A stretch of 64,000 nucleotides of DNA from RPQJ01 sp963846315 (GTDB lineage Bacteria > Pseudomonadota > Gammaproteobacteria > Steroidobacterales > Steroidobacteraceae). The notes beneath the pieces are model-generated. The model was not told where the DNA came from. It saw only the letters and a program-made list of their open reading frames with translations, and did no database searches. The DNA lies in NCBI GenBank assembly GCA_963846315.1, contig CAWJVM010000001.1, positions 4,491 through 68,490 of the forward strand, in the 5' to 3' direction. Positions 7,702 through 15,512 of this stretch are shown in pieces. Positions within the stretch are counted from its first letter, which is position 1; every line of letters starts with the position of its first letter. The translations under genes and the position numbers were made by a program.

Positions 7702-8027
7702 GGCCGATCCTGAAGCTGCCACGACGGGCTCCAGTCGTGGCATCTTGGGCCAGGGCCGCGGTCTTGCCGGCCCCGATAATGCGATCACGCGGGCGCAATC
7801 CGTGCGCCGAGTCAGCAACCCGCCCCAGTGTCCGTGTGTGGAGCCGCGACCCATGATGGAAAAAGGTGGGTTTTGCGTCTGTACGCCACCGCACGTAGAT
7901 TGCACGCAACGAAGCCGAGAATGTTCGCTGATTCTGGCCGAATGCCATAGCAGGTCAGGCCGTGCGATGCCGCAACCAAGGGCGTCCGGAGCAACGACGA
8001 CCAAGCCACTGCGCGGGGGAGATGAAG
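7702..8027. other. 326-bp intergenic region with one strong hairpin
   Basis: No convincing gene. At 7717-7742 a perfect 9-bp stem (TGCCACGAC / GTCGTGGCA, 8-base loop) follows the GGDEF stop by 15 bp. It is not followed by a T-run, so it is a weak candidate terminator or an mRNA-end structure. The rest is unstructured by eye except a G-rich ribosome site (GGGGGAG at 8015-8021) for the next gene. Confidence 0.45.
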
Positions 8028-9383
8028 ATGGCACGACGACTGGTAATCATCGGCGGTGATGCTGCAGGCATGTCCGCGGCGTCGCAGGCGCGACGTATGA
8101 CGTCCCCCGACGCGCTCGAGATCGTGGCTTTCGAGCGATCGTCACGCACCTCCTACGCCGCCTGCGGTCTCCCCTACCTGATTGGCGGACTGGTGAAGAC
8201 ACCAGACCGGCTCGTCGTGCGAACCCCGGACCAGCATCGGGCGAACGGCATCGACGTTCGGATCCGCCACCAGGCCATTGCCATCGACTGTACGGCGCAA
8301 ACCGTGACGGTGCGCGACCTCGACACCGGTCAGGAGGCGATCGAGCACTACGACGAACTCCTGATCAGTACGGGTGCGTCCGGCATCACTCCCCCGTGGT
8401 CCGGGATCGACGCAGAGGGCGTGCTGCAGCTTCGTACCCTCGAGGACGCGGCGGAGGTCGATCGCAGAATCGTTGCCGGTGCCCGACGCGCCGTGGTAGT
8501 CGGCGCCGGCTACATCGGACTCGAAGTCGCCGAGGGCCTGCTCGCACGTGGCCTCGACGTGACGGTGGTCGAACGACTCGACGCTCCAATGGCTGCCGTG
8601 CTGGATGCCGACATGGCTGGCGGCGTGGCGGCCGCGATGCGGGCCGCCGGAATCAACCTGCGACTCGGAACCGCCGTCACCGGCTTCACTACTGCCGCGG
8701 GACGTGTCACGGCCGTGGAAACCGCGGCGGGTCCTCTGGTAGCAGACCTCGTTGTAATCGGGCTGGGCGTGCGTCCAAACTCAGAGCTCGCAAGGGCCGC
8801 GGACATCGGCGTGGGCAAGTCCGGTGGCATCATCGTTGACGACCGCCTGCATACTGGCACGCCGCATGTCTGGGCTGCTGGTGACTGCGTCGAGTCCCGT
8901 CATCGCATCACCGGTTGGCCCGTCGTCATCGCCCTCGGAACTCACGCGAACAAGCAAGGTCGCATCGCCGGCACCAATATTGCCGGAGGTCAGGCTGCCT
9001 TTGGCGGCGTGCTCGGCACCGCGATCACGCGATTCCAGGGTGTAGAGATTGCCCGCACGGGCCTCGCCGAGCGGGAAGCCGAGGCCGCCGGTTTCGACGC
9101 GGTCGGCGTGATCACGGAGTCATCGAGCAAGGCACAGTACTTCCCGGGTGCGCAGCCGATGAAAATAAAGATCCTGGCCGAGCGTGGAACTGGCCGGTTG
9201 CTCGGCGCACAAATCGTCGGTGGAGAAGGCGCGGGCAAGCGCATCGACGTCCTGGCGACGGCACTGTGGAACAACATGACCGTAGCGGAAATTGGCGGCA
9301 TGGACCTTTCTTACGCACCGCCGTTCTCGCCAGTCTGGGACCCCGTGCTGCTGGCCGCGGGCAAGGCCGCATCCCGGATCTGA
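8028..9383 (+). CDS. CoA-disulfide reductase / NADH oxidase-like flavoprotein
   Basis: 451 residues. It has two dinucleotide-binding folds: FAD site IIGGDAAGMSAA at 7-18 and NAD(P) site VVVGAGYIGLEVAE near 155-168. An AGDC FAD-contact motif lies near 285, and there is a C-terminal dimerisation domain. The single catalytic Cys46 in SYAACGLPY is the hallmark of CoA-disulfide reductases and peroxide/NADH oxidases of this group, which reduce CoA disulfide, persulfide or oxygen. ATG 8028 is preferred because GGGGGAG ends 6 bp upstream; ATG 8022 is too close to it. No C-terminal rhodanese domain is fused, unlike the CoADR-Rhd persulfide reductases. Cytoplasmic, single gene. Confidence 0.85.
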   Translation: MARRLVIIGGDAAGMSAASQARRMTSPDALEIVAFERSSRTSYAACGLPYLIGGLVKTPDRLVVRTPDQHRANGIDVRIRHQAIAIDCTAQTVTVRDLDTGQEAIEHYDELLISTGASGITPPWSGIDAEGVLQLRTLEDAAEVDRRIVAGARRAVVVGAGYIGLEVAEGLLARGLDVTVVERLDAPMAAVLDADMAGGVAAAMRAAGINLRLGTAVTGFTTAAGRVTAVETAAGPLVADLVVIGLGVRPNSELARAADIGVGKSGGIIVDDRLHTGTPHVWAAGDCVESRHRITGWPVVIALGTHANKQGRIAGTNIAGGQAAFGGVLGTAITRFQGVEIARTGLAEREAEAAGFDAVGVITESSSKAQYFPGAQPMKIKILAERGTGRLLGAQIVGGEGAGKRIDVLATALWNNMTVAEIGGMDLSYAPPFSPVWDPVLLAAGKAASRI

Positions 9384-9429
9384 GCCCGGGCGGCGGCTTG
9401 GCCGTCACCGCTGATCTCCCGGCAATTGG

Positions 9430-9460
9430 CTGACACGCCGATCGGTCCGGTCGGTATGAT
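9430..9460 (+). promoter_or_regulatory. Possible promoter placing the RIO kinase on a near-leaderless mRNA
   Basis: CTGACA (9430-9435) and TATGAT (9455-9460) are separated by 19 bp. Transcription would begin about 6-8 bases downstream, only a few bases before ATG 9471, which itself lacks a Shine-Dalgarno sequence. The spacing is longer than ideal, so this is tentative. Confidence 0.3.
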
Positions 9461-9470
9461 CGCCGCGCCA

Positions 9471-10331
9471 ATGAAAACCCCCACCGAACTGCAGCCCCTC
9501 ATCGACGACGGCGTGATCGACGAAGTCCTCCGCTCGCTCAAAAGCGGCAAGGAAGCAACGGTCTACCTCGTGCGCTCGCGCACGGAGACGCGCTGCGCCA
9601 AGGTCTACCGCAACATGGCGCAGCGCAGCTTCCAGAAGCGTGCCCAGTACCAGGAGGGACGCAAAGTGCGTGGCAGCCGCCAGGCCCGCGCGATGAGCAA
9701 GAGCACGTCGTTCGGCCGTGCGGAACAGGAAGCCGCCTGGAAAAATGCCGAGGTGGACGCGCTGTATCAGCTGATAGCTGCGGGCGTTCGCGTGCCACGG
9801 CCCTACGGCTATTTCGATGGCGTCCTGCTCATGGAACTGGTCGCGGATGCGGACGGGAATCCGGCGCCACGCCTCGGCGAGGTGGAGCTTTCAGCCGAGA
9901 CCGCCCGTGAGTACCACCGGTTCCTGATCCGGCAGGTCGTGCGGATGCTGTGCGTCGGGCTCATCCACGGTGATCTTTCCGAATTCAACGTGCTGGTCGC
10001 GCCCGACGGCCCTGTGATCATCGACCTGCCGCAGGTCGTCAATGCAGCAGGCAACAACGCGGCGCTGGCGATGCTCGAGCGCGACGTCAACAACCTGCGG
10101 ACCACGCTGGGCCGCTTTGCGCCCGAACTGCTCGACACCGAATTCGCCCGGGAAATGTGGGATCTGTACCAGCAAGGCGAGCTGCGGCCGGAGACCGAAC
10201 TCAGTGGTGTCTTCGCGGCCGATGAAACCGTCGTCGATCCGGACGACGTCATGCTCGTCATCGACGACGCTCGCGAGGAAGAAATCCAGCGCCGCCTGCG
10301 CCTGGTCAGCGAGTCGCTCGCGGGGTTTTAG
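9471..10331 (+). CDS. RIO1-type serine protein kinase
   Basis: 286 residues with the RIO kinase core: nucleotide loop SGKEATVYLV (25-34), phosphate-binding Lys in CAKVYR (K44), the RIO1-like insert KRAQYQEGRKVRGSRQARAM, catalytic loop HGDLSEFN (H166, D168, N173) and metal-binding IIDLPQ (D185). It matches the bacterial RIO1 group that includes Pseudomonas PA4780-like proteins. Eukaryotic and archaeal relatives act in ribosome maturation; the bacterial substrates are not established. The C-terminal 60 residues are acidic (DDVMLVIDDAREEEIQRR). ATG 9471 is chosen because earlier in-frame starts extend into promoter-like sequence. Its stop overlaps the end of the convergent gene at 10328 by 4 bp. 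Confidence 0.88.
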   Translation: MKTPTELQPLIDDGVIDEVLRSLKSGKEATVYLVRSRTETRCAKVYRNMAQRSFQKRAQYQEGRKVRGSRQARAMSKSTSFGRAEQEAAWKNAEVDALYQLIAAGVRVPRPYGYFDGVLLMELVADADGNPAPRLGEVELSAETAREYHRFLIRQVVRMLCVGLIHGDLSEFNVLVAPDGPVIIDLPQVVNAAGNNAALAMLERDVNNLRTTLGRFAPELLDTEFAREMWDLYQQGELRPETELSGVFAADETVVDPDDVMLVIDDAREEEIQRRLRLVSESLAGF

Positions 10332-10738
10332 CCGCGAGCCGCCCTCTTCTTCTTCCATGACGGCTGCACGGCAAGCAGAACTTTGCCCACCTTCCTACCG
10401 GCGATGGAGCTCAGCACCAGTCGCCCGCGGTCATCGACTTTGCACGGCACCACGAAAACGCCCGGGCGCAGCAGCGCCTGGACGGCCTTGGCCGATGCGC
10501 GACGCTTGAAGAGCGTGGCTGTCGTCGGATCGTCGAACGACCACGAGTCGTCCTGGACCATGTAATACAGCGAGATTCCGGGCAGCGTCGCGCTGACCAG
10601 CAGGTAGCGGGTCCGATCCTCCATGTCCTTGACGTGCCGCGCCAGCGCACGTCGTTGCGCTGGAGTCAGTGGCGGGTCTTCGTCGTCACCAGCACCTTGC
10701 GACAGCGGGGCTTGCTTGCGTTTCTTGACTGCGGCCAT
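10328..10738 (-). CDS. Hypothetical basic protein, 136 aa
   Basis: I do not recognise a family. ATG 10738 has GAGGAG 7 bp upstream, so translation is likely. The protein is framed by basic tails (MAAVKKRKQAP at the start, PSWKKKRAARG at the end). In between is a helical PAQRRALARHVKDMEDRTRYLL segment and a strand-rich core with YYMVQDDSWSFDDPTTATLF, then VFVVPCKVDDRGRLVLSS. The basic ends suggest binding to nucleic acid or ribosome, which is inference only. It is convergent with the RIO kinase and shares four bases with it. Confidence 0.7.
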   Translation of the reverse strand: MAAVKKRKQAPLSQGAGDDEDPPLTPAQRRALARHVKDMEDRTRYLLVSATLPGISLYYMVQDDSWSFDDPTTATLFKRRASAKAVQALLRPGVFVVPCKVDDRGRLVLSSIAGRKVGKVLLAVQPSWKKKRAARG

Positions 10739-10890
10739 GGTTTGCTCCTCTGTGTATGCTTTTAGCCTGCCCGGCTGGCTTTAGTCCAGCGACGTGAACC
10801 AGCGCACGAATCCGGCAGGTCGGGTTGTGCGCCTGGTCGCAGTATCGCAGGCTCCATGTGTCGTTCCGGGACGACTCACGGAGCACAGCC

Positions 10891-11832
10891 ATGGAAAGGA
10901 TGGATCCGTCCACATTGCACCTTGCGGCTGAACGGCTGCGGGAAGTCACCGACGAGCACGCGCACTGGCACGAGTACCTGCTGCGATCCATTTTCTGCGA
11001 GCATCCGGTCGACCCCACTGATCTCGCGCCGTCGGCGCATCGCACGTGTCCGCTCGGCGACTGGTTCTATCGCCACGCACCGAATGGACTTCGCAGGGAG
11101 CAGGCCTTTGCCGCGATGGGCAACGAGCACCAGCGTCTGCACCAGGTTGCGGCGAAACTGCTGCGCTCGACTCGGGCTGGTTCCCCTGTCGATCGTGTCG
11201 ACTTCGAGGACCTGGTTGCGACCAGCGCGCGCCTGCGGCTGCAGGTTGATTCGCTGCGCTCCTCCATCGACGCAGCTATCGGCAACCGGGATGCGCTCAC
11301 AGGCGCCTACGGACGCATCGAGATGCTCCCCGCGCTGCATGACCTGCAGGTACTGACGCGGCATGGGGGACTGCCCAGCAGCATCGTCTTCATGGACGTC
11401 GACCACCTTAAGCAGATCAACGACCAGCACGGCCACCCGGTGGGCGATGCCGTTCTCGCGGGCGTCGTCCGCCACCTCGACCTGCACCTGCGCACGCAGG
11501 ACAAGGTGTTTCGCTACGGTGGCGACGAATTCCTGGTGGCCCTGTCGGGCGCCGACCTGACCACGGCCCATGAGGTGGTTTCGCGCGTGCGCCTCGGCCT
11601 CGCCGCAAAGTTTCTGATCACCGGTCCGGATGGATCTGCGATGCAGGTGACGGCATCCTTCGGCCTGGCGCTGCTCGATCCGGTGGAGGATGTGAGTGAA
11701 TCGATCGGTCGAGCGGACCAGGCCCTGCTGCTGGCCAAGACCGCTGGACGCAATCGAGCAGTCGCCTGGGACGCTTCGGTCACGACCGGCACTCGCTGGC
11801 GCCTGATCGGCGTCAGCGAGCGGTCCGAATAG
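10891..11832 (+). CDS. dgcZ: DgcZ-like zinc-sensing diguanylate cyclase (CZB-GGDEF)
   Basis: 313 residues, cytoplasmic. Residues 15-90 form a CZB (chemoreceptor zinc-binding) domain with candidate ligands H23, C53 (in CPLGDW), H80 and H84. This spacing is the same as in the zinc-inhibited E. coli DgcZ. A helical linker leads to a GGDEF domain with an intact YGGDEF motif (210-214) and an RTQD I-site five residues before it, so cyclase activity and product inhibition are both expected. The start is ATG 10891 with GGAG 9 bases upstream. It would make c-di-GMP from GTP when zinc is low, favouring surface polysaccharide production. It stands alone, convergent with the TPR gene. Confidence 0.88.
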   Translation: MERMDPSTLHLAAERLREVTDEHAHWHEYLLRSIFCEHPVDPTDLAPSAHRTCPLGDWFYRHAPNGLRREQAFAAMGNEHQRLHQVAAKLLRSTRAGSPVDRVDFEDLVATSARLRLQVDSLRSSIDAAIGNRDALTGAYGRIEMLPALHDLQVLTRHGGLPSSIVFMDVDHLKQINDQHGHPVGDAVLAGVVRHLDLHLRTQDKVFRYGGDEFLVALSGADLTTAHEVVSRVRLGLAAKFLITGPDGSAMQVTASFGLALLDPVEDVSESIGRADQALLLAKTAGRNRAVAWDASVTTGTRWRLIGVSERSE

Positions 11833-11859
11833 TCTCGACGAAACAAGGCGGCGGGTTGC

Positions 11860-13551
11860 TCAGAATCGGGAGGCAACCAGCTGTACGTCAGCGTGCTGCC
11901 AGGCGGCCTGCAATTGCTTCTCGACCGCCATTGCGGCCTCAGTCTTCTGCTGCGCCCGTAAGGCCAGCGCGAGCCCCTTCAGCGACCAGCCGTTCTGCGG
12001 ATTGCGCTGCAGCTCGTCACGATAGACCTGTTCCGCCTCACTCGCGCGACCCGCCGACAGCATCGCAGCCCCCAGCGACTGCCGGACCGGGGAATGCCAG
12101 CCAGGCGGCTCGTCGTACGGAATGCGGTCTTCGATCGTGACCGCTTCAGCCAGCGCCGCGATGGCGGCCGCCTGGTCGCCCCGTGCCAGTGCAAGTTCGG
12201 CATTCACCGTGCGCTCCGCGATGTTTGCCGCATGGGCCAGCGGATAGCGATCCCAGACCATGAGGGTCGGCATGATCGGATCGGCGGCCAGTTTTGATAG
12301 TGCGGCGTAATGGGTGTTGGCGTCCTCCATCCGGCCCTGCCGTATCGCCGCCATCGCCTGTGCGTAGTTCCAGATGGCCGTGACGTAAGGCAGATCCGGC
12401 GCCGGATTCGGCACCGCCCGGATCTCGTCCCAACGGCCGAAGCGAACGTTGTCGAACCAGGGTGTCATCCAGTAGTGCTGCAGACCCGCGAAACCCGGTT
12501 GTCGCATCAGGTCCGGCAGGTTGACGCGTTGCGCAGTCGTGCGTGCAGCGTCCTGCGCGACCTTGCTCGCCCCTTCCATGCTGGCAGCGAACCACAGGAA
12601 GTGCGGATTGTGCGGCACATAGCCGAGTGGATACACGCCCTTGGCGTTCGGTCCACAGGTGGCCAGGTAGTCGTTGTCGGCCGCGATGGCCGCCTGGTTC
12701 GCGACGACGGCATCGTGCCAGCGCCCCACGCGAGCGTAAATGTGTGCCGGCATGTGCACGAGATGACCCGAGCCCGGAATCAGCGTGCGCAGCCGATCGG
12801 CTGCCACGACGCCTCGCTGCGGATCGGCCGAAGCCTCGACGGCATGCACGTAAAGATGCAGTGCCCCCGCGTGGTTCGGGTTCTCTTTCATGACCGATTC
12901 CAGGAGCGACACGACGGCCGCGGTGTTGCCCTTCGGCGCCAGCTTCTCGTCGTAGTAATCCCAGGGCTGCAGGTCCATGAGGGCTTCGGCGTGGAATACC
13001 CTGGCATCCAGGTCGTCAGGACGCTGCGCGACAAGCGCACCGGTTGCCTTCGCGTAAGCTTCGTCCAGCACGCGACGGTCCTCTGGCGGATTCTCGGCGT
13101 ACCGCGATTCGAGCGCGTGGATGAAGGCGCGTTCCCGCTCCGTGACCTTGGGGGCGAGTGCAACGGCTCGCTGCAGGCTCTGCCAGGCTTTCGGGTTATC
13201 GGCCGGGTCCATCTGTGCGTTGACGTGCGGTCCAACCACCAGCGCGGCTCCCCACCAGCACATCGCGCAATCGGGATCGAGTTGCGCTGCCTTCAGAAAC
13301 GATCGTTCGGCGGCGTCGTGGTTGAAGCCGAAGGTCAGCATCAGCCCCTGGTTGAACCAGCGCTGCACTTCGGGGTTGCGCGTCGTGATCTTGAAGTCGT
13401 AATTACCCAGTCCGGGCAACAGTGCCGCGCCGACAGGCGCCTCGGGCGGTGCGGGCTGTGACGCCGCGCTGACCCGTGCGCTGTGCGTACCCACCCAGGC
13501 TCCGGCGATCACCGCCGACAGGATTCCCGCCACCACCAGCATGCGGTTCAT
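11860..13551 (-). CDS. Exported tetratricopeptide-repeat protein
   Basis: 563 residues. ATG 13551 sits behind GGAGGGGG; the longer in-frame start at 13587 is not needed. An N-terminal membrane anchor or signal (MLVVAGILSAVIAGAWVG) is followed by a helical-repeat protein. TPR-like helices include RWFNQGLMLTFGFNHDAAERSFLKAA near 72-97 and, close to the C-terminus, GRASEAEQVYRDELQRNP then GWSLKGLALALRAQQ. The middle has conserved, Trp- and His-rich blocks (CAMCWWGAALVVGPHVNAQM; LHLYVHAVEAS; HLVHMPAHIYARVGRW), a pattern seen in a widespread family annotated only as TPR proteins. The His-rich motifs raise the possibility of metal binding. Periplasmic; function unknown. Confidence 0.82.
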   Translation of the reverse strand: MNRMLVVAGILSAVIAGAWVGTHSARVSAASQPAPPEAPVGAALLPGLGNYDFKITTRNPEVQRWFNQGLMLTFGFNHDAAERSFLKAAQLDPDCAMCWWGAALVVGPHVNAQMDPADNPKAWQSLQRAVALAPKVTERERAFIHALESRYAENPPEDRRVLDEAYAKATGALVAQRPDDLDARVFHAEALMDLQPWDYYDEKLAPKGNTAAVVSLLESVMKENPNHAGALHLYVHAVEASADPQRGVVAADRLRTLIPGSGHLVHMPAHIYARVGRWHDAVVANQAAIAADNDYLATCGPNAKGVYPLGYVPHNPHFLWFAASMEGASKVAQDAARTTAQRVNLPDLMRQPGFAGLQHYWMTPWFDNVRFGRWDEIRAVPNPAPDLPYVTAIWNYAQAMAAIRQGRMEDANTHYAALSKLAADPIMPTLMVWDRYPLAHAANIAERTVNAELALARGDQAAAIAALAEAVTIEDRIPYDEPPGWHSPVRQSLGAAMLSAGRASEAEQVYRDELQRNPQNGWSLKGLALALRAQQKTEAAMAVEKQLQAAWQHADVQLVASRF

Positions 13552-13646
13552 GGCTTTCCCCCTCCACCGGCCGTCCCTGCCGTGCACGACATGCGCGCGA
13601 TCGACGGCACGTTGAAGTGCGGTGTACTCCCTTGTCGAGACTCTGT

Positions 13647-14177
13647 CTAGATACCGGGTGGGCGCTTCAGAAGGCGTCGCGTACCGGAGAGTTCCTTTTC
13701 GATCCGGTCGGCGCTGTACATCACGACTTCGATCACTTCCCGCAGCTCCGCCGCGTCGGCGTCCGCAGCCACCTGCGCCGAAAAGACGACGAGGTATTCA
13801 TCTTTGCCCTGGTTGACCTGCCAGGCGCCCAGGACCATGCGGACGTTCTCCTGCAACAGGTGAACCGCCAGGTCGGTCGGCACGGCGCCCTTGCCACGTG
13901 CGGCCACGGACCAGACATCCCGCACTTCCAGCGGCGGCAACGACGTCGTTCCGGAGGCGACCCACACACGCTGGCTGCGGGTCTCGTCGACCTTGTAGTC
14001 GAGCCGGTAGTCGCCTTCGTCGATCAGGAAGCCAAGCTGCGCGCCCTTGAGCGCGGTCTCGACACGCGCATCGGGCGTCGTGGCCGTCACTGGTGATTGC
14101 GCGTGTGCCATGCCTGCAGCCGTCAGCAGTAAAGACAAGGCTGCCAGGAGGCGCAGCAGCGAGGTCGGCCGGCTCAC
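13647..14177 (-). CDS. Exported protein of unknown function, 176 aa
   Basis: GTG 14177 overlaps the stop of the upstream RDD gene (GTGA), so the two are translationally coupled. A clear signal peptide (LLRLLAALSLLLTAAGMAHA) is followed by about 150 residues with the strand pattern LGFLIDEGDYRLDYKVDE...QRVWVASGT and a C-terminal helix ending in basic RRLLKRPPGI. The layout resembles YbjN/CesT-like alpha-beta sandwich proteins, but this is a structural guess. Last gene of a four-gene cluster that includes a 25-residue membrane peptide. Confidence 0.7.
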   Translation of the reverse strand: MSRPTSLLRLLAALSLLLTAAGMAHAQSPVTATTPDARVETALKGAQLGFLIDEGDYRLDYKVDETRSQRVWVASGTTSLPPLEVRDVWSVAARGKGAVPTDLAVHLLQENVRMVLGAWQVNQGKDEYLVVFSAQVAADADAAELREVIEVVMYSADRIEKELSGTRRLLKRPPGI

Positions 14178-14671
14178 GGCGTGCCCTGCTGCGGAAAATC
14201 GACACGGGCAGGTCCACGATGCCGCGGCCGCACGACGACGGTGCCGGCAAGCTTGTCATGCCAGCCCTGTTTACGCGGATCGAAGGCGACCCAGACGATG
14301 CCGAGCATCAGCGGCAGCATTGCAACGTAGTAGCCGAGGTACCGAATGACGAGTTGCCGGGTGCTGGCCTTGCCGCCGGTCTCGGCATCGACGATCCGTG
14401 CACGGATCGCGATCTTGCCGGGCGTCGCCTGCCGGTAGGTCCAGAAAACGATGACTGCGATCGCCGGCAACAGCCAGTTGATCAGGAAATCGGCGGGCCC
14501 CTGCAGGAACGCGTTCGAGGTCCAGTAGGCGCGACCATAGACCAGGGTTACCAGTGGCGCGCAGATGACCAGCAGCAGCACGGTGTCGATCATGGCCGCG
14601 CCGACGCGGGGCCAGAAGCCGACGTACTCGAGATCACCCGTGTCCGGTGCGGCCTGCAGGTTTGCGGACAT
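14174..14671 (-). CDS. RDD-family membrane protein
   Basis: 165 residues, three to four membrane helices. The family pattern is present: FWPRVGAAMIDTVLLLVI (the RDD-type R and D are R31 and D37 in the first helix), an aromatic central loop, QATPGKIAIRARIVD, and the closing LAFD-like WVAFDPRKQGWHDKLAGTVVV. RDD proteins are poorly understood; some act in Na+/H+ exchange or as accessory subunits. ATG 14671 overlaps the stop of the preceding exported protein (ATGA), and its own stop overlaps the next start (GTGA), so the cluster is tightly coupled. Confidence 0.88.
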   Translation of the reverse strand: MSANLQAAPDTGDLEYVGFWPRVGAAMIDTVLLLVICAPLVTLVYGRAYWTSNAFLQGPADFLINWLLPAIAVIVFWTYRQATPGKIAIRARIVDAETGGKASTRQLVIRYLGYYVAMLPLMLGIVWVAFDPRKQGWHDKLAGTVVVRPRHRGPARVDFPQQGTP

Positions 14672-14997
14672 CACGACCTCACTTCGCAGTTGACTTCGAC
14701 GACCACGGCGAACCACTTGCGCCGCGCGCGGAAGACGCTCTGCGCCGTCCTGCCGGAATCGATGTTGAGGCTGTCCCTGAAAGTCGTCTGTGGCGGGGCG
14801 TCGTAACGCAGCCGGCAACGAATTCGCTGGTCCGCGTTGTTGGTCAGCCGGAGCACGAGCATGCTCGCCTGGGAGACGGGTTCGATCTTGACGTCGAGAT
14901 CGTTCAGCGTCGGGCGGATCTCGACCGTATAGGTCTGTGCCAATGCGGCTGGCGCGACCAGGACGATCAACGCCAGCGCGAGGGCGGCCCCGATCAG
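14671..14997 (-). CDS. Small exported beta-rich protein, probable CTG start
   Basis: About 108 residues: a hydrophobic export signal (IGAALALALIVLVAPAALA) and a strand-rich mature domain (TYTVEIRPTLNDLDVKIEP, LVLRLTNNADQRIRCRLRY, WFAVVVEVNCE) with two cysteines that may pair. The layout resembles small Pseudomonas periplasmic proteins that are mislabelled phosphoglycerate kinase; the resemblance is loose. No ATG, GTG or TTG start lies between the ribosome site of the preceding peptide and the signal. The CTG at 14997, which overlaps the stop of the 25-residue peptide (CTGA), is proposed. A far-upstream ATG would run through the peptide gene and is unlikely. Confidence 0.55.
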   Translation of the reverse strand: MIGAALALALIVLVAPAALAQTYTVEIRPTLNDLDVKIEPVSQASMLVLRLTNNADQRIRCRLRYDAPPQTTFRDSLNIDSGRTAQSVFRARRKWFAVVVEVNCEVRS

Positions 14998-15071
14998 GCG
15001 GCCAGGTCGGCGATCTGCTGCACCATGTACAACACGAGCGCGCTCAACATGACGTATCCGACGAGTTCCAT
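14994..15071 (-). CDS. 25-residue single-pass membrane peptide
   Basis: A very short reading frame with a near-perfect ribosome site: AGGAGG eight bases before ATG 15071. The product, beginning MELVGYVMLSALVLYMVQQ, has one hydrophobic helix with an acidic N-terminus and a short polar end. Its TGA overlaps the proposed CTG start of the exported protein downstream. It may be a real membrane peptide, or a leader that couples translation into the next gene. I know no named family. Confidence 0.55.
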   Translation of the reverse strand: MELVGYVMLSALVLYMVQQIADLAA

Positions 15072-15217
15072 GATCACTTTCCTCCTTGAAACGCCGAACT
15101 GGCGCGAATCCAACGGTGATCATGCTAGGTCTCCAGAGTTCGTGATTCCAGCGAATAGCGACGAGTGGTTCGGCGCTCGCGACGAAGCGAGGCGACGTCC
15201 TGAATCGCCGACGATGC

Positions 15218-15490
15218 TCATTCGTGCCCACGCTTGCGACCGGGCTGAACTGCGACAATCGTCACGCTCGAGTCGAGCGGATCGAACAGGATCCGCGCCT
15301 CGCCGCGCTCGAGTTGCCGCAGCACCTGCGCCACTTTCTGCTCGTGCGAAAACGTGCGGTCGCCGTAGTCGGTGCCTTCGCGCAGGATGAAACTGTCGAC
15401 CACGCCTTGCAGCGCGTCGGCTGACAACTCCGTGTACGGCACGGTGACCGGCTCGGGTCGCTCTCGCGGGTCTTCCAGGAAGTCGTGCAA
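15218..15490 (-). CDS. YheU/UPF0270 family protein
   Basis: 90 residues matching E. coli YheU along its length: VPYTELSADALQGVVDSFIL corresponds to the N-terminus of YheU, followed by REGTDYGDRTFSHEQKVAQV and RQLERGEARILFDPLDSSVTIV. The function of the family is unknown; it is mainly gammaproteobacterial, which is a useful taxonomic hint. The family normally begins just before the VPYTELS block. The in-frame start at 15490 is TTG and adds about 15 residues; no ATG is available and the ribosome site is weak. Lies between the GST gene and the small-protein cluster. Confidence 0.82.
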   Translation of the reverse strand: MHDFLEDPRERPEPVTVPYTELSADALQGVVDSFILREGTDYGDRTFSHEQKVAQVLRQLERGEARILFDPLDSSVTIVAVQPGRKRGHE

Positions 15491-15512
15491 TGGATCAGGC
15501 CCCGGCTGCCGC

